From the NCBI GenBank assembly GCA_032622095.1, contig CP136069.1, positions 90,035,134-90,099,133 on the forward strand: a DNA stretch of 64,000 bases, written 5' to 3'. The stretch comes from Siphonodentalium dalli (lineage: Eukaryota; Mollusca; Scaphopoda; Gadilida; Siphonodentaliidae). Positions 43,001 through 47,988 of the stretch are shown here, piece after piece. Within the stretch, counting starts at the first letter, position 1, and every line of letters starts with the position of its first letter. The notes beneath the pieces were generated by a model, which worked only from the letters and a program-made list of their open reading frames with translations, was not told where the DNA came from and did not search any database. The position numbers were made by a program, and so were the translations under genes.

Positions 43001-46000
43001 CTCGGCCAAAATTGCAGATGAAGATGGATAACTCTAAAATAAGTGGTATTACGGCCAAATTTTCTGATACTCAAGTGATAATACGGCCATATTTCATTTA
43101 ACAACATGTTGATAAATAAAACATTTTGGGATATTTGGTTAGCCTTATCTTGTTGCAATTAATCGATTCTGATAACTAAAGCTTATTTTGAAGAAATGTT
43201 GTTGTTGTATCTTTTATGATATGGGGACTGTCGGATCGGATTGAGTACCTTTAAGGCTTCCGACATCACATCAAATTTTATTCCTCAGATGTATTGGTTT
43301 TGTTATACAGTGGTCGACACAGTAGAATATGGAAATAACCATCTTTTGAAAATGTTTTTGATGTGCTTTCATTTTAGGTTTTGAATACCATTGTTCATGG
43401 GCAGTCTGTCACATCACGTGACATGAGAAAAAATATAGTTCCATTTTGAATGTGTGTGAAATTGTTCAACCACCCTTATTACCCATGTTTTTCTCACAGT
43501 CAACACTAAATAAACGAACACAAATTGAATATCATGAGTAATATTATACTAATATAGCTAGTGCTATTTATAAAAAAAATTAAATTTAGTTACATGCAGC
43601 GGGACTGTTTTTCAGGACCAATTTGTTTCAGGCCTGCACACTTGAGGCGAATGACCATTCAGTTCGCCTGGAGATTATCTAAAAAGAAAAAGCCACGAAC
43701 GAAAAACAGGTTGTGCCAAAGTTTTATAAATGCAGGTCTCATGATAACTAATTCACACCTTAATTTTCACTCAATCAAGTCCCAAAATGAGACATTCAAA
43801 TTTATTACGGTAGTTCAATGAGTTGCCCATCTGTAGTTAATAATACCAGTTGTAGTGAGTATAACAGTTTGTCTAACTCTCCTGCTAACCTATGGTATGG
43901 TTTACCTGAGCAAAACCAGGTGAACGAAAAATAGGTTACACATAATATTAAAACCTGCAGGCCTGAGTTTGTTTTCACTCTGTTGACATTTGTAAGCATT
44001 CAGCTTCGTCAAAATTGCTTGTCACATTTCATGAACTCCACCTGTAATTTTGATCGATGGCTATCAATTAAAATCATACAAACTGTCTACTAAGATTATC
44101 TGATTTAGTGTGAATATTTTTTTCAGGCATATTATGTGGATTATGGAAACACATGTACAGTGAGCAGGAACCTGTTACGTTACCTTAAGTAAGATGTTGT
44201 TAGATTTGATATTCTTCCATTCGCTGCTTCCTTAAACACTTCTCTGGACTGACAATTTTACAAAGCTCTATTCAATTTTGATCATCAGAATTCAGTGCCA
44301 TCAAATGGTCTGTTCTGAGTTACGTTTGCCACAGAGGTGGCATATTGGTTCTGTATTGTACTGTATAATTAGAAATGAGAACTGTTTTGTGCAATAAAAT
44401 GGTGACTGTGAAAGGGAGATGTTGTTTTCCATGTTGTCAACCGGGGTTGATGATTAGAGCTACTCATGTCTACAAAATCTACATTTATATCCTAATGTGC
44501 AGTTTCGAAAATGCTTTATAGGCCTGAGTAACCTGGGATTACCCAAATTTCACATGACCAGTCATTCATGTATGACCGATTACCATACAACAGAAATATA
44601 GTAAACTTAAAAGTGAATTAGCCAATTGAAAAGCACACATATCATCTCTTTGGCTTATTAACATGGCACCATGTGACACTTGTGCGTCGCATGAAGCTAT
44701 GAACCACATTTTACTTCCGTCAACATGGTGGTTGGTTTATTTACATTTGAGTAACATTATACAGTATTTCTTTTTCTGGATGCCATCGACTGACAGTTTT
44801 AGGACATACATGAACCTTTAACTATGTTTTAATGGCTTGTCTCAATGCCAAGTGGGAATCACATAATTAATTGAATATTTGGTATACATGTAAAGAATTA
44901 CAGAAGTGACATTATATGGAGTTGACATTTAAAGGATGGACTTAGTTGTTGGTTTTAATTTAGAAATAAAAGTTACCAAGTTATGAATTTCCTCAAGAAT
45001 ATACTCACACTATAGTATAATGATAGTATGAATGCGATATTATCCACAGAACACACTTTTATATACACTTTTATATTCAGCACAGTGCGATAAGCAAAAC
45101 ACTCAACACTGTGGCAATTTTTTCTGGTAGAGTGATTCACGATGACCCATTCAACACCAAAATCTTGAGTGGCGAGGATTTGCGAGCACTTTATTGGTAT
45201 GTTGTAAACAATATGGTGGAAATTTTAATGAAAGTTCACTTAATGGGGTCTCTGCGGCGTTGGAGTGTTATGCGTATCACACTCTTTACTGTACTGTATC
45301 ATAACATGGCTTTGTTTACTAACTCTTTTAGAACATTATGCTATTGTTTTTGCTTGTTAGTGCATTAACTTGCCTGAACAGATATTAACATAATAGCCTT
45401 CTCAACAATCGTCCTCATTGAGTTCGAAAAGCAGCCCGATCCGACTATTTTGAGTGGAGTTACAGCCATAATTATTAAATTTTCATGAATTTTCAGCTCA
45501 TTGGCATCATAGCTTAAACAAAAAATAAGCTGCTTCAATTGATATCTGTTTATATTATATATGAATTTGGTATGTGACTGTTCCACAGAGTGAAAATAGG
45601 TTAAAAGTGTTAACAGGTTAATTTGATAATCGAGACAGCCTGTGGTTTTCTTGTGTTTACTCCTCTGTTCACTTGTTTTTGTATGATTACTTGCAGGATG
45701 TCTTATCTCCAGTTACCAGCTCAGGCTGTTCAAGCCCGTTTGGCCAACATTCAACCAAAATCTGGGGTATGTATATTAATTAATGAGAAACTTGGCAAAA
45801 AAAAAAAAACTCTTGCTGCAGATGTTCGATATAGTCTGAAATTTTGTATAGATAATCTGCATCACTTGTATTATAATACCAGGCCCCACAAGGATGTCTG
45901 TATCAAGTTTGATGATTATAGGTCTTATTGTAGTATATTACAAGGTCAGCTAAAGTTTAACGCTATTCCTTGGGAGAGATAGTCACATGTGGAAGTCCTG

Positions 46001-47988
46001 TGAAATTATACATTATTTTTTGGCCCTAAAATCGCATAAAATATTGACATGTTATTGAGATAAATAAATAAAAATTATTTTTAAAAAACGTTGTTTTGAT
46101 CTTCACGATAATCCAACAAAGCATTCCAATTTATAGAAAACTCAATTACAACAACAAGCATACTCTCTTGAAAAGTAAGAAGCATGAGATTAATATATTT
46201 TTTGTAACACAGAAAGTATGTTTTTTAACAGGAATGGACCAATGCCTCTCAGACAGAGTTACTGAAGTTAGTTATGTCCCGGCCACTGATTGCGATGCCA
46301 GTATCTACAGAGGTTTGTATTTAATTTTGGAGATGTGTGTAGATTCTTGAATTAAATGCAGGTATAAAATTACCCACATGTTCAGAGCGATAAAAAGTTG
46401 TAAAATTGCCTATGCACTTCACAATAACTTCCTCACAAATGAGTTTGTTTGTGCAAAATGTGATTGCAGGCAGCTGTTGCAGGCGACCAATTTAAGAATT
46501 TGACAATTTTTTTTAATTCAATCATTTGAGAATTTATATACACATCAAAACTTGTGATCAGAGAGTAGAGTGGCAATGTCATATCACGTCACCATTTGTT
46601 CTGCGACATTATTATTAATTGTTAAAGATTTAAAGAAAATACTGGGGGGAAAAATTACTTACCTACCTGTTATTATGCCCCTGACCCCCGAAGGGGTATA
46701 TAGCCGACGGCTCTGTCCGTATGAACATATCACTTGTAACTCGGTTGTTAATTATATAATTGGATTCTATTGTCCTTTGAAATGGGGATAGCACAGCTTG
46801 AAGGAAAGGATTCCCATATTAATTGTTTCGTCTATTGATTTTTACCCGAGTTATGGCCCTTGAAATTTGTGAATTTTTTGTTAGTACAAACATTTCAGCT
46901 TCTAACTTGGGCATGGATCATCAGATTTGGTTGTGCTTTGGTATGTTGATAGTCCATTTCAGTGGGAAAGGATTCCCGCTTACTATAGAGTTTGTCTTTT
47001 CTCCCTTACCAGAGTTAACACTATTAATGAATAATAGATCATTCCAATATATACAGTAATGCCCTAAATAATTGACTCCTTAACCACAGCAGAATAATGG
47101 GTAACTTTTCAGGATTTAGTCGGAAATATGGCTTGTTGTCCGACTAAATCCTGAAAAATTACCCATAATTCTGCTGTGGTTAAGGAGTCGATTATTTAGG
47201 GCATTACTGTACTTTTAAAACTGAATGGGAGAATCCATTCTGCATAGATTACTATAGAATGGGTTAATTTCTAGCAACTCTTGCTTAAATAGACAAGGGG
47301 CACAAATATATTTTGTCACACACACACAACCAATTGTAATGTGCAATCTGATTAGCTACTAGCTCCATCCAAATGACCATGTCCCCCATGAGCGCGGGTG
47401 AAGACAATGTGCCCAAAACCTCTGGGGTGCTTGAGCATGTGAAATGACGATTACATGAATGACCTTTGCACTGTCATTTTCAACCAATCGTGGCCCCTTT
47501 TCAAAAATGACATCCCAGATATCAAATCTCCATGTACCCCTGATGTTGCCTGAGATAACCAATAATAATCTAAGTCCAAAAAGATTTAGAAAATATTTTG
47601 CATCAATGCATTATCTCTTTTGACATTAATTAAATCATTGCTTATAGGGAAATTTGGATGGATTACAAAATAATTCCTATACACAATTAAAACTTTTATC
47701 TGATATTCTGTTGGATGAATTATTAGATAAATTGGTTGTCACCTCTTGGCAGTTTCCAAGACTAACCCTTCCAATACTAAATACTCTGATGAGTAGTTAT
47801 CTACTGTTTATATAATAAGTTTGTCACACTTATTCTTCTTATTACAGGGTTATGTGATATCACTGTGCTTGGTTGATACGAATCAGAGTACTGTGGACCT
47901 ACATATCAATGATCATCTGATTGAGAAAGGTCATGCCATCATGGTCGCTGATGACACCTACCAGAATGCTAAGTTATCTCATCCAGAG
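907..47988 (+). CDS. TDRD5: TDRD5-like LOTUS/Tudor protein, 12 exons joined, both ends incomplete
   Basis: This is a germline RNA-granule (nuage) protein of the TDRD5 type. In mammals TDRD5 acts in piRNA biogenesis and transposon silencing. The join of the twelve exons listed below gives 456 codons with no stop and matching phase at all eleven junctions; every intron is GT-AG. Domain order is LOTUS (exons 1-3), LOTUS (exons 4-6), short linker, then an extended Tudor domain (exons 7-12) with the DYGN core motif in exon 9. Known family layout: TDRD5 has three LOTUS and one Tudor, TDRD7 three LOTUS and three Tudor. One visible Tudor, with the residues LRYLK...LPAQA after it, favours TDRD5. The first LOTUS and the start codon should lie upstream of the window. 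Introns range from 465 to 15,964 bp and hold most of the mobile elements. An extra phase 0-0 exon in intron 6 cannot be excluded. Confidence 0.85.
1393..1660 (+). mobile_element. Fragment of hAT-like MITE with hairpin ends (copy 1)
   Basis: It begins 'ctgcaaatagtgtgtctgtc' and contains 'gagggtgaatttagtga' followed by its inverse 'aattcaccctctg', then an interior matching 40480-40620 ('gggagacctaggatcag'). The right end is missing. It belongs to the same family as 2132-3938, 26225-26375, 40352-40796 and 56053-56748. Confidence 0.7.
2132..3938. mobile_element. hAT-like MITE (copy 2), split by a nested element
   Basis: The ends are inverted: left 'caggcctcaaaatatggtgc', right the reverse complement of 'gaggcttcaaaatatggtgc'. 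Each end carries its own hairpin of the 'gaggtccccaga...' / 'tctggggacctcattctg' type. Removing the nested insertion (2435-3771 plus one 8-bp duplication) leaves about 460 bp, close to the intact copy at 40352-40796. The flanking 8-mers agree only partly (5 of 8), as in an old insertion. Confidence 0.65.
2435..3771. mobile_element. hAT-like element with 8-bp TSD ATCGCCAT
   Basis: Inverted ends TAGAGCTGAAACGGTT / AACCGTTTCAGCTCTA are flanked by perfect 8-bp duplications (2427-2434 and 3772-3779). Subterminal 'aaccggttaacc' motifs are repeated at both ends, the usual place for transposase-binding sites. There is no transposase frame, so the element is non-autonomous. Confidence 0.85.
4259..5620 (+). 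mobile_element. Two head-to-tail palindrome-headed elements with (gtct)n and ~160-bp monomers
   Basis: Each copy starts with the palindrome 'tttacccatacc...ggtaaac' (4263-4290 and 4785-4812), then 'gtccggattgaccactcgtc', a (tctg)n tract and monomers with 'cagatcgagttcgaatatgg' and 'gagttatggcccttt'. The first copy runs to about 4779 and the second starts directly after. A third copy is at 36722. This fits bivalve microsatellite-bearing Helitron or pearl-like elements by structure. Confidence 0.65.
6677..6692. repeat. (TA)n microsatellite
   Basis: A pure TA run inside the 6400-10458 element, followed near 6866-6881 by a (GA)n run. Confidence 0.8.
7336..7885. mobile_element. Nested element with G-run inverted ends
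   Basis: The left 'aggggggggtgaaaaaattt' and 'ggcacgtatgcc' are inverted at the right as 'ggcatacgtgcc' variants and 'ttccgacccccccct'. Internal copies of 'gggggtgggtgg' lie near 7390 and 7805. No clear TSD was found (left context 'agaaagac', right 'gagaaag'). Confidence 0.5.
7886..8581 (-). pseudogene. Decayed LINE-type reverse transcriptase C-terminal region
   Basis: On the minus strand, two overlapping frames resemble the end of a non-LTR retrotransposon ORF2. One frame (8123-8581) contains GLLGIPPLITFINCRKVSLF and a 'SYMSQYISTALFPEKTVWK' segment. The next frame has a Cys-His knuckle, CAKLYRPIPQHIIAVCPEL. A frameshift separates the parts and no reverse transcriptase active site is present. 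The family call rests on pattern memory, not a search. Confidence 0.45.
8908..9033 (+). pseudogene. Frameshifted PHD-finger remnant
   Basis: One frame reads YPCGVCSQEY, then the next frame reads SIGCDMCDRWFHVECQQL. Together they give the Cys4-His-Cys3 spacing of a PHD finger broken by a frameshift. 'PCGVC...CD.CD.W.H..C' PHD fingers are common in retrotransposon ORFs of marine invertebrates. Not a functional gene as it stands. Confidence 0.5.
9855..9877. repeat. Poly-G tract, 23 bp
   Basis: An uninterrupted G run inside the 6400-10458 element. Its length may be unreliable in an assembly. Confidence 0.8.
10968..11611. mobile_element. TTAA-flanked MITE with GGGGTACTGTACC ends, 644 bp
   Basis: AGGGGTACTGTAC at the left and GTACAGTACCCCT at the right are flanked by TTAA (10964-10967 and 11612-11615). 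It shares its left TTAA with the outer element ending at 10963. TTAA targets are used by piggyBac and Kolobok; there is no transposase. Confidence 0.8.
11616..12903. other. Intron 1 filler, nothing recognised
   Basis: AT-rich sequence with a short G run near 12750-12767. There is no exon in phase, no inverted repeat pair and no coding frame with protein-like composition. Confidence 0.5.
12916..12959 (+). repeat. 44-bp invariant core repeat, copy 1
   Basis: GCCAAGGTATGGGTTAAACA, then TCTGCCGATCGTGATCGGCC and TCTC. It is identical to copies at 15590-15633 and 40142-40185. It contains the perfect hairpin GCCGATC-GT-GATCGGC. The similarity between copies fades outside about 60-68 bp. Confidence 0.85.
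12976..15540. mobile_element. 2.57-kb inverted-repeat element rich in ACCGCGG motifs
   Basis: The ends are inverted: left 'cagctatgctc..' and 'aagcgacctgtttaacgagg', right the inverse with 'cctcgttaaaacaggtcgct' and 'gagcagtgctg'. Within 220 bp of the left end (13022-13220) and 130 bp of the right end (15370-15490) are many ACCGCG/CGCGGT motifs in both orientations, likely transposase sites. CAGC...GCTG ends suggest hAT. No clear TSD. Small minus-strand frames at 13740-14058 look random. Confidence 0.6.
15590..15633 (+). repeat. 44-bp invariant core repeat, copy 2
   Basis: Identical to 12916-12959. It is preceded by 'gaaaatagctgatcactatc', which matches the third copy well and the first poorly. 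Copies 1 and 2 are direct repeats that bracket the 12976-15540 element. Confidence 0.85.
16862..16927. mobile_element. Mariner-type palindromic MITE, short form (66 bp)
   Basis: CAGTAATGCTCTAAATAATC ... ATTTAGGGCTTTACTG is flanked by TA on both sides. The whole element is one hairpin around 'ccttaaccacagttaagg'. TA duplication and CAGT ends fit Tc1/mariner. Confidence 0.8.
16993..17049 (+). CDS. TDRD5: TDRD5-like 57-nt micro-exon (LOTUS middle)
   Basis: Nineteen codons, phase 0 to 0, between the acceptor 'ttctattgatag' and the donor GTGAGA. It encodes LIKQKPKGIWACRLPFEYQ, the helix-turn-helix part of a LOTUS domain (compare the 'KGxWAxxLP' style of the family). It exactly fills the gap between NELRE of the preceding exon and NKYKKEL of the next. 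It is too short for an ORF search and was found by looking for the missing piece. Confidence 0.85.
17590..17768 (+). repeat. Fragment of a 'ttatacccccat' Helitron-like element
   Basis: 'attatacccccatgactgaa' and 'ggtaggtatactgg', then 'gtgtctgtccatcctgccag', is a diverged head of the family at 28785, 56205 and 59814. No tail is visible; it abuts the next element. Confidence 0.45.
17769..18931. mobile_element. hAT-like element with CAGTGTTCGCGCT ends
   Basis: Left CAGTGTTCGCGCTTCCC; right end the reverse complement of CAGTGTTCGCGCTGTCGG. Near the right end, 'tttagccaaa' motifs repeat. The flanking 8-mers match in only 4 positions, so the borders are approximate. A solo end of the same type ('ggcagcgcgaaccctgg') lies at 21868-21886. 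Confidence 0.55.
19072..20526. mobile_element. hAT-like element with 8-bp TSD GGCCGGCG, 1455 bp
   Basis: GGCCGGCG at 19064-19071 and 20527-20534. Ends are CAGGGCCCAAGCTAG and the reverse complement of CAGGCCCCACGCTAG; CAGG starts are typical of hAT. The left subterminal has 'gggagactt' motifs, the right 'gggcgacttcgcc' motifs. No transposase frame. Confidence 0.85.
21004..21745 (+). mobile_element. 'aaaggtacacaatccgatt' MITE, copy 1, with nested insertion
   Basis: A ~390-bp unit repeated at 22726-23122 (direct) and 42860-43255 (inverted, diverged). The ends are imperfect inverted repeats, AAAGGTACACAATCCGATT versus AAAGATACATAATCTGAAT. This copy is split by a CCCTTTGG...CCAAAGGG insertion at 21371-21717. 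Confidence 0.7.
21371..21717. mobile_element. piggyBac-like MITE nested in the previous repeat
   Basis: CCCTTTGGCAAG at the left, CTCTCCAAAGGG at the right, followed by TTAA. The left TTAA has decayed to ATAG. The empty site can be read from the sister copy near 23090-23100 ('ggatcattaattcag'). It contains 'tagaacgacatatatatcgt' palindromes. Confidence 0.6.
22218..22362 (+). CDS. TDRD5: TDRD5-like exon (LOTUS C-terminal half)
   Basis: The acceptor is 'cacaatatttcag' and the donor GTATGT at 22363. It has 48 codons plus 1 nt: NKYKKELSIKDHGYLNIIEF, then the closing strands ending FDATRTQ. The HGYLNIIEFV pattern is typical of the LOTUS third helix. A TTAA-flanked MITE starts 19 bp after this exon. 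Confidence 0.9.
22382..22636. mobile_element. TTAA-flanked MITE (CCCTTTCATGA), 255 bp
   Basis: TTAA at 22378-22381 and 22637-22640; ends CCCTTTCATGACAGG and the inverse of CCCTTCCATGACTGG. Inside are two hairpins built from 'gcattctcttatatatgcga'-type arms. It lies 19 bp after a TDRD5-like exon. Confidence 0.8.
22726..23122 (+). mobile_element. 'aaaggtacacactccgatt' MITE, copy 2 (uninterrupted)
   Basis: A direct repeat of 21004-21745 without the nested insertion; the empty site is near 23090-23100. A short G run at 22650-22663 lies just upstream. Confidence 0.7.
24135..24214. repeat. Near-perfect palindrome, ~80 bp
   Basis: 'tttgtttctactctccatac' is followed by its inverse 'gtatggagagtagaaacaaa', with 'ccactggtat' repeated at the centre. 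Probably a foldback MITE; no TSD is clear. Confidence 0.7.
24331..25471. mobile_element. hAT-like element with CAGGGCTGG ends, 1141 bp
   Basis: CAGGGCTGG at the left and CCAGGCCTG at the right are flanked by the direct repeat CGTTAT (24325-24330, 25472-25477). The left subterminal has 'aggagggctat' hairpins, the right 'aggcgggct' hairpins. If 8-bp TSDs are assumed, two bases have changed. Confidence 0.65.
26225..26375 (+). mobile_element. Fragment of hAT-like MITE with hairpin ends (copy 3)
   Basis: 'agcctgcaaatagtgtgtct', a hairpin of 'gagggtgaatttagtga' and 'aaattcaccctc', then 'tatgggagacctgggatcag'. The right half is absent. Confidence 0.7.
26557..26769. mobile_element. Mariner-type palindromic MITE, long form (213 bp)
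   Basis: CAGTAATGCCC...GGGCATTACTG flanked by TA. The entire element folds back on itself; the inner arm 'ggaaagctctcggggagagc' marks the palindrome centre. It matches the forms at 16862 and 47054, which have shorter arms. Confidence 0.85.
27308..28744 (+). mobile_element. Helitron-like element with eight ~161-bp monomers
   Basis: The head 'tcgagttttttttcaaaact' folds into a hairpin. 'gagttatggccctt' starts at 27485, 27642, 27803, 27964, 28125, 28286, 28446 (last regular) and 28608, a period of 157-162 bp. The tail has the hairpin GCATC-TCT-GATGC, then 'cacctcttg' before a T. A 3' hairpin followed by a short fixed end, with no inverted repeats, is Helitron-like; CTTG departs from the usual CTRR. 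No Rep/helicase. Confidence 0.65.
28785..29306 (+). mobile_element. Helitron-like element, 'ttatacccccgc' family, ending in CTAG
   Basis: The head is 'ttatacccccgcaatgagtt', then 'gtatactggtatcag', a (gtcc)n stretch, and two ~170-bp monomers with 'gcacagatatttagtac' and 'catgggaac'. Then comes a long G run (29238-29271), the hairpin GTCCCA-CC-TGGGAC and 'catctctag' before T. Same family as 59814-60564. Confidence 0.7.
29637..29794 (+). CDS. TDRD5: TDRD5-like exon (linker and start of second visible LOTUS)
   Basis: The acceptor is 'ctttcttttttag', and the donor is GTATCA (weaker than consensus). The first 2 nt complete a GCT codon with the last base of the previous exon. A polar linker (NNPSPRKQESSADR) leads into QERQKEIIRNLMIEHRDGIL and LGDFARIYE, a LOTUS first half. 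It ends in phase 0. Confidence 0.9.
29995..32134 (+). repeat. Long field of ~165-175-bp 'ttccggatgataact' monomers
   Basis: About a dozen diverged monomers, each with 'gtttccg(g/a)(a/c)(t/c)gataac', 'ggtatgtg', 'caagttcgaatatgggtt' and 'gagttatggccc'. A (tctg)n microsatellite sits at 30035-30058. One probable element end, 'agcgatgctcttg' before T, is at 30526-30539. Near-identical 120-bp segments ('gcggacatgaggtctaccga') at 31550 and 31735 show a recent local duplication. Helitron-like by structure. Confidence 0.65.
33021..33129 (+). CDS. TDRD5: TDRD5-like exon (second visible LOTUS, middle)
   Basis: The acceptor is 'ttattgtttacag' and the donor GTAATA. It encodes EFAGNKLPYKDMGFQHVESL and LLSLADTTIKMQYEGE plus 1 nt. 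With the previous exon it gives ...ARIYEEFAGNKLPYKDMGF, a typical LOTUS 'Y...F..LPY.d.GF' core. Confidence 0.9.
33490..33880 (+). repeat. Diverged Helitron-like monomers in intron 5
   Basis: Two monomers with 'gtccgagcctgtattctgtc', 'acttggcacatatatcaacc' and 'catgggaac', related to those at 28785 and 59814. Not coding. Confidence 0.55.
34700..35020. repeat. Dispersed repeat fragment shared with 44950-45070
   Basis: 'aatttcctcaagaatatact' and nearby 'gtatataatataataatgac' recur in diverged form at 44985-45040. Element borders are not clear. Confidence 0.4.
35319..35440 (+). repeat. Tandem duplication, 2 x 62 bp
   Basis: 'catacaaac(t/g)tgagaataac' and 'atgcaatgtatgtgatattt' through 'ggtataagaacaa' are repeated with a period of 62 bp (35319 and 35381). 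Almost identical, so recent. Confidence 0.85.
35582..35649 (+). CDS. TDRD5: TDRD5-like exon (end of second visible LOTUS)
   Basis: The acceptor is 'tctcataacttacag' and the donor GTGAGT at 35650. The 2-nt start completes GGT, then RMMIYAIEPDEEEIFTPELE closes the LOTUS domain and begins the linker. The sixth donor base is the first T of a TTAA target where a MITE has inserted (35659-36070). Confidence 0.85.
35659..36070. mobile_element. TTAA-flanked MITE, 412 bp, 9 bp after an exon
   Basis: TTAA at 35655-35658 and 36071-36074; ends CTCTTTCATGAAG and ...CATCAAAGGG. It contains two copies of a hairpin 'ccaatgcattctcttatata' ... 'tatataagagaatgcattgg' separated by a 'gttaaagaatgtaagaaaaa' tandem stretch. 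Same family as 22382-22636, 51715-51869 and 52393-52630. Confidence 0.8.
36722..37600 (+). mobile_element. Palindrome-headed Helitron-like element (third copy)
   Basis: The head 'tttacccatacc...ggtaaac' (36727-36755), 'attgaccactcttcgttcgt', a (ctgt)n tract, monomers with 'cagatcgagttcgaatttgg' and 'gagttatggccc', and the tail 'gatctgcctcatatttctta' shared with 4695-4735. Confidence 0.65.
37806..38799. mobile_element. hAT-like element with 8-bp TSD GACACTGT, 994 bp
   Basis: GACACTGT at 37798-37805 and 38800-38807. Ends TCGTGTTGAAACGATTA and the inverse of TAGTGTTGAAACGATTA. Subterminal 'gactagtcg' motifs at both ends. A 28-bp poly-C run lies at 38342-38369. No transposase. Confidence 0.9.
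38808..40121. other. Intron 6 filler, nothing recognised
   Basis: AT-rich sequence with no clear exon, inverted pair or tandem unit. A further phase 0-0 exon could hide here, but none with LOTUS or Tudor character was seen. Confidence 0.5.
40142..40185 (+). repeat. 44-bp invariant core repeat, copy 3
   Basis: Identical to 12916-12959 and 15590-15633. Upstream 'gaaaatagctcatcgctgtc' matches copy 2 closely. 'tagctcatcgc' is weakly like a pol III A box and 'ggttaaacatc' weakly like a B box, so a SINE origin is possible. Confidence 0.85.
40352..40796. mobile_element. Intact hAT-like MITE with 8-bp TSD TTGTTATT, 445 bp
   Basis: TTGTTATT at 40344-40351 and 40797-40804. Ends CAGGCCTGCAAATAGTGTG and the inverse of CAAGCCTGCAAATAGTGTG. 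Each end carries its own hairpin of 'gagggtgaatttagtga' and its inverse. It is the reference copy for the family at 1393, 2132, 26225 and 56053. It ends 20 bp before a TDRD5-like exon. Confidence 0.9.
40817..41028 (+). CDS. TDRD5: TDRD5-like exon (linker and first Tudor strands)
   Basis: Two in-frame acceptors exist: 'cctgattacag' (exon from 40817, adding SFSQ) and 'gagtttctctcag' (exon from 40829). Both are phase 0, so a 4-residue variant is possible. The donor is GTATGT at 41029. It encodes a linker, then YIEVLVSNVINPGLFWIQFR, the N-terminal SN-like/Tudor strands, and ends with 2 nt of a GAA codon. Confidence 0.88.
41063..41340. mobile_element. TTAA-flanked MITE (ACCTTTCTATACC), 278 bp
   Basis: TTAA at 41059-41062 and 41341-41344. 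Ends ACCTTTCTATACC and the inverse of CCCTTCCTATACT. Its interior ('aaatgttcagataataagtt') recurs at 20926-20946 and 51600. A related copy near 47020-47263 carries a mariner MITE. Confidence 0.7.
42446..42590 (+). CDS. TDRD5: TDRD5-like exon (Tudor core)
   Basis: The acceptor is 'tttttctattttcag' and the donor GTACTG. It encodes FYASAEGERYLIPDEMINVG, LVCAVIFPEDKNWHRAVITG and VKKNGFVE. The 'G..C.v.f.ed..W.RA.I' pattern is the classic start of the Tudor barrel. It ends in phase 0. Confidence 0.92.
42860..43255 (-). mobile_element. 'aaaggtacacaatccgatt' MITE, copy 3 (inverted, diverged)
   Basis: The reverse complement matches 22726-23122, for example 'ggggactgtcggatcggatt' at 43226-43245 and 'gaggaacccacccatcaaag' at 42889-42908. 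An extra stretch near 43000-43110 is not in the other copies. Confidence 0.6.
44127..44188 (+). CDS. TDRD5: TDRD5-like exon (Tudor YVDYGN motif)
   Basis: The acceptor is 'atttttttcag' and the donor GTAAGA. Twenty codons plus 2 nt: AYYVDYGNTCTVSRNLLRYL. The aromatic YY and the DYGN motif are the residues that form the dimethylarginine-binding cage in Tudor domains, so the cage looks intact. Confidence 0.92.
45415..45505 (+). repeat. Single diverged monomer of the 27308-28744 family
   Basis: 'gagttcgaaaagcagcccga' and 'gagttacagccataattatt' match the 161-bp monomers. An isolated fragment. Confidence 0.5.
45697..45766 (+). CDS. TDRD5: TDRD5-like exon (extended Tudor)
   Basis: The acceptor is 'tgattacttgcag' and the donor GTATGT. 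It completes a Lys codon, then MSYLQLPAQAVQARLANIQP and KSG. 'LPAQA...L..I.P' is the conserved segment after the Tudor barrel. Reading through the donor stays open for 72 more codons to 45982. Confidence 0.9.
46232..46312 (+). CDS. TDRD5: TDRD5-like exon (extended Tudor)
   Basis: The acceptor is 'gttttttaacag' and the donor GTTTGT. 27 codons, phase 0-0: EWTNASQTELLKLVMSRPLI and AMPVSTE. 'W...a...l..l.....L...V' is typical of the helix and strand of extended Tudor domains. Confidence 0.88.
46670..46870 (+). repeat. Fragment of a 'ttatgccccnnnnccgaag' repeat
   Basis: 'attatgcccctgacccccga' and 'gagttatggccctt' resemble the head and monomer of Helitron-like repeats; a relative lies at 36415-36620. 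No ends are visible. Confidence 0.45.
47020..47263. mobile_element. Partial TTAA-type MITE carrying the mariner MITE
   Basis: 'gaataatagatcattccaat' before and 'actgaatgggagaatccatt' after the insertion match 41270-41330. The right end is followed by TTAA at 47264-47267. The left end is eroded. Confidence 0.6.
47054..47209. mobile_element. Mariner-type palindromic MITE, middle form (156 bp)
   Basis: CAGTAATGCCC...GGGCATTACTG flanked by TA. The arms match the 213-bp form but the centre is cut short at 'atggcttgttgtccgac'. The uninterrupted sister site at 41295-41315 confirms insertion at TA. Confidence 0.85.
47848..47988 (+). CDS. TDRD5: TDRD5-like exon (end of extended Tudor)
   Basis: The acceptor is 'ttcttcttattacag' and the donor GTAAGT (strong). 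47 codons, phase 0-0: GYVISLCLVDTNQSTVDLHI, NDHLIEKGHAIMVADDTYQN, AKLSHPE. The 'L.DT......i...L...GhA' pattern closes the extended Tudor fold. The strong donor means at least one more exon follows. Confidence 0.9.

Noticed and set aside
45623-45696. Upstream part of the 119-aa frame as coding
   Set aside because: It precedes the acceptor TTGCAG at 45696 and is intronic; only 45697-45766 is supported.
907-47988. TDRD7 instead of TDRD5
   Set aside because: Only one Tudor domain is seen and its following segment looks TDRD5-like. More Tudor exons downstream would reverse this, but none was found before the convergent gene.
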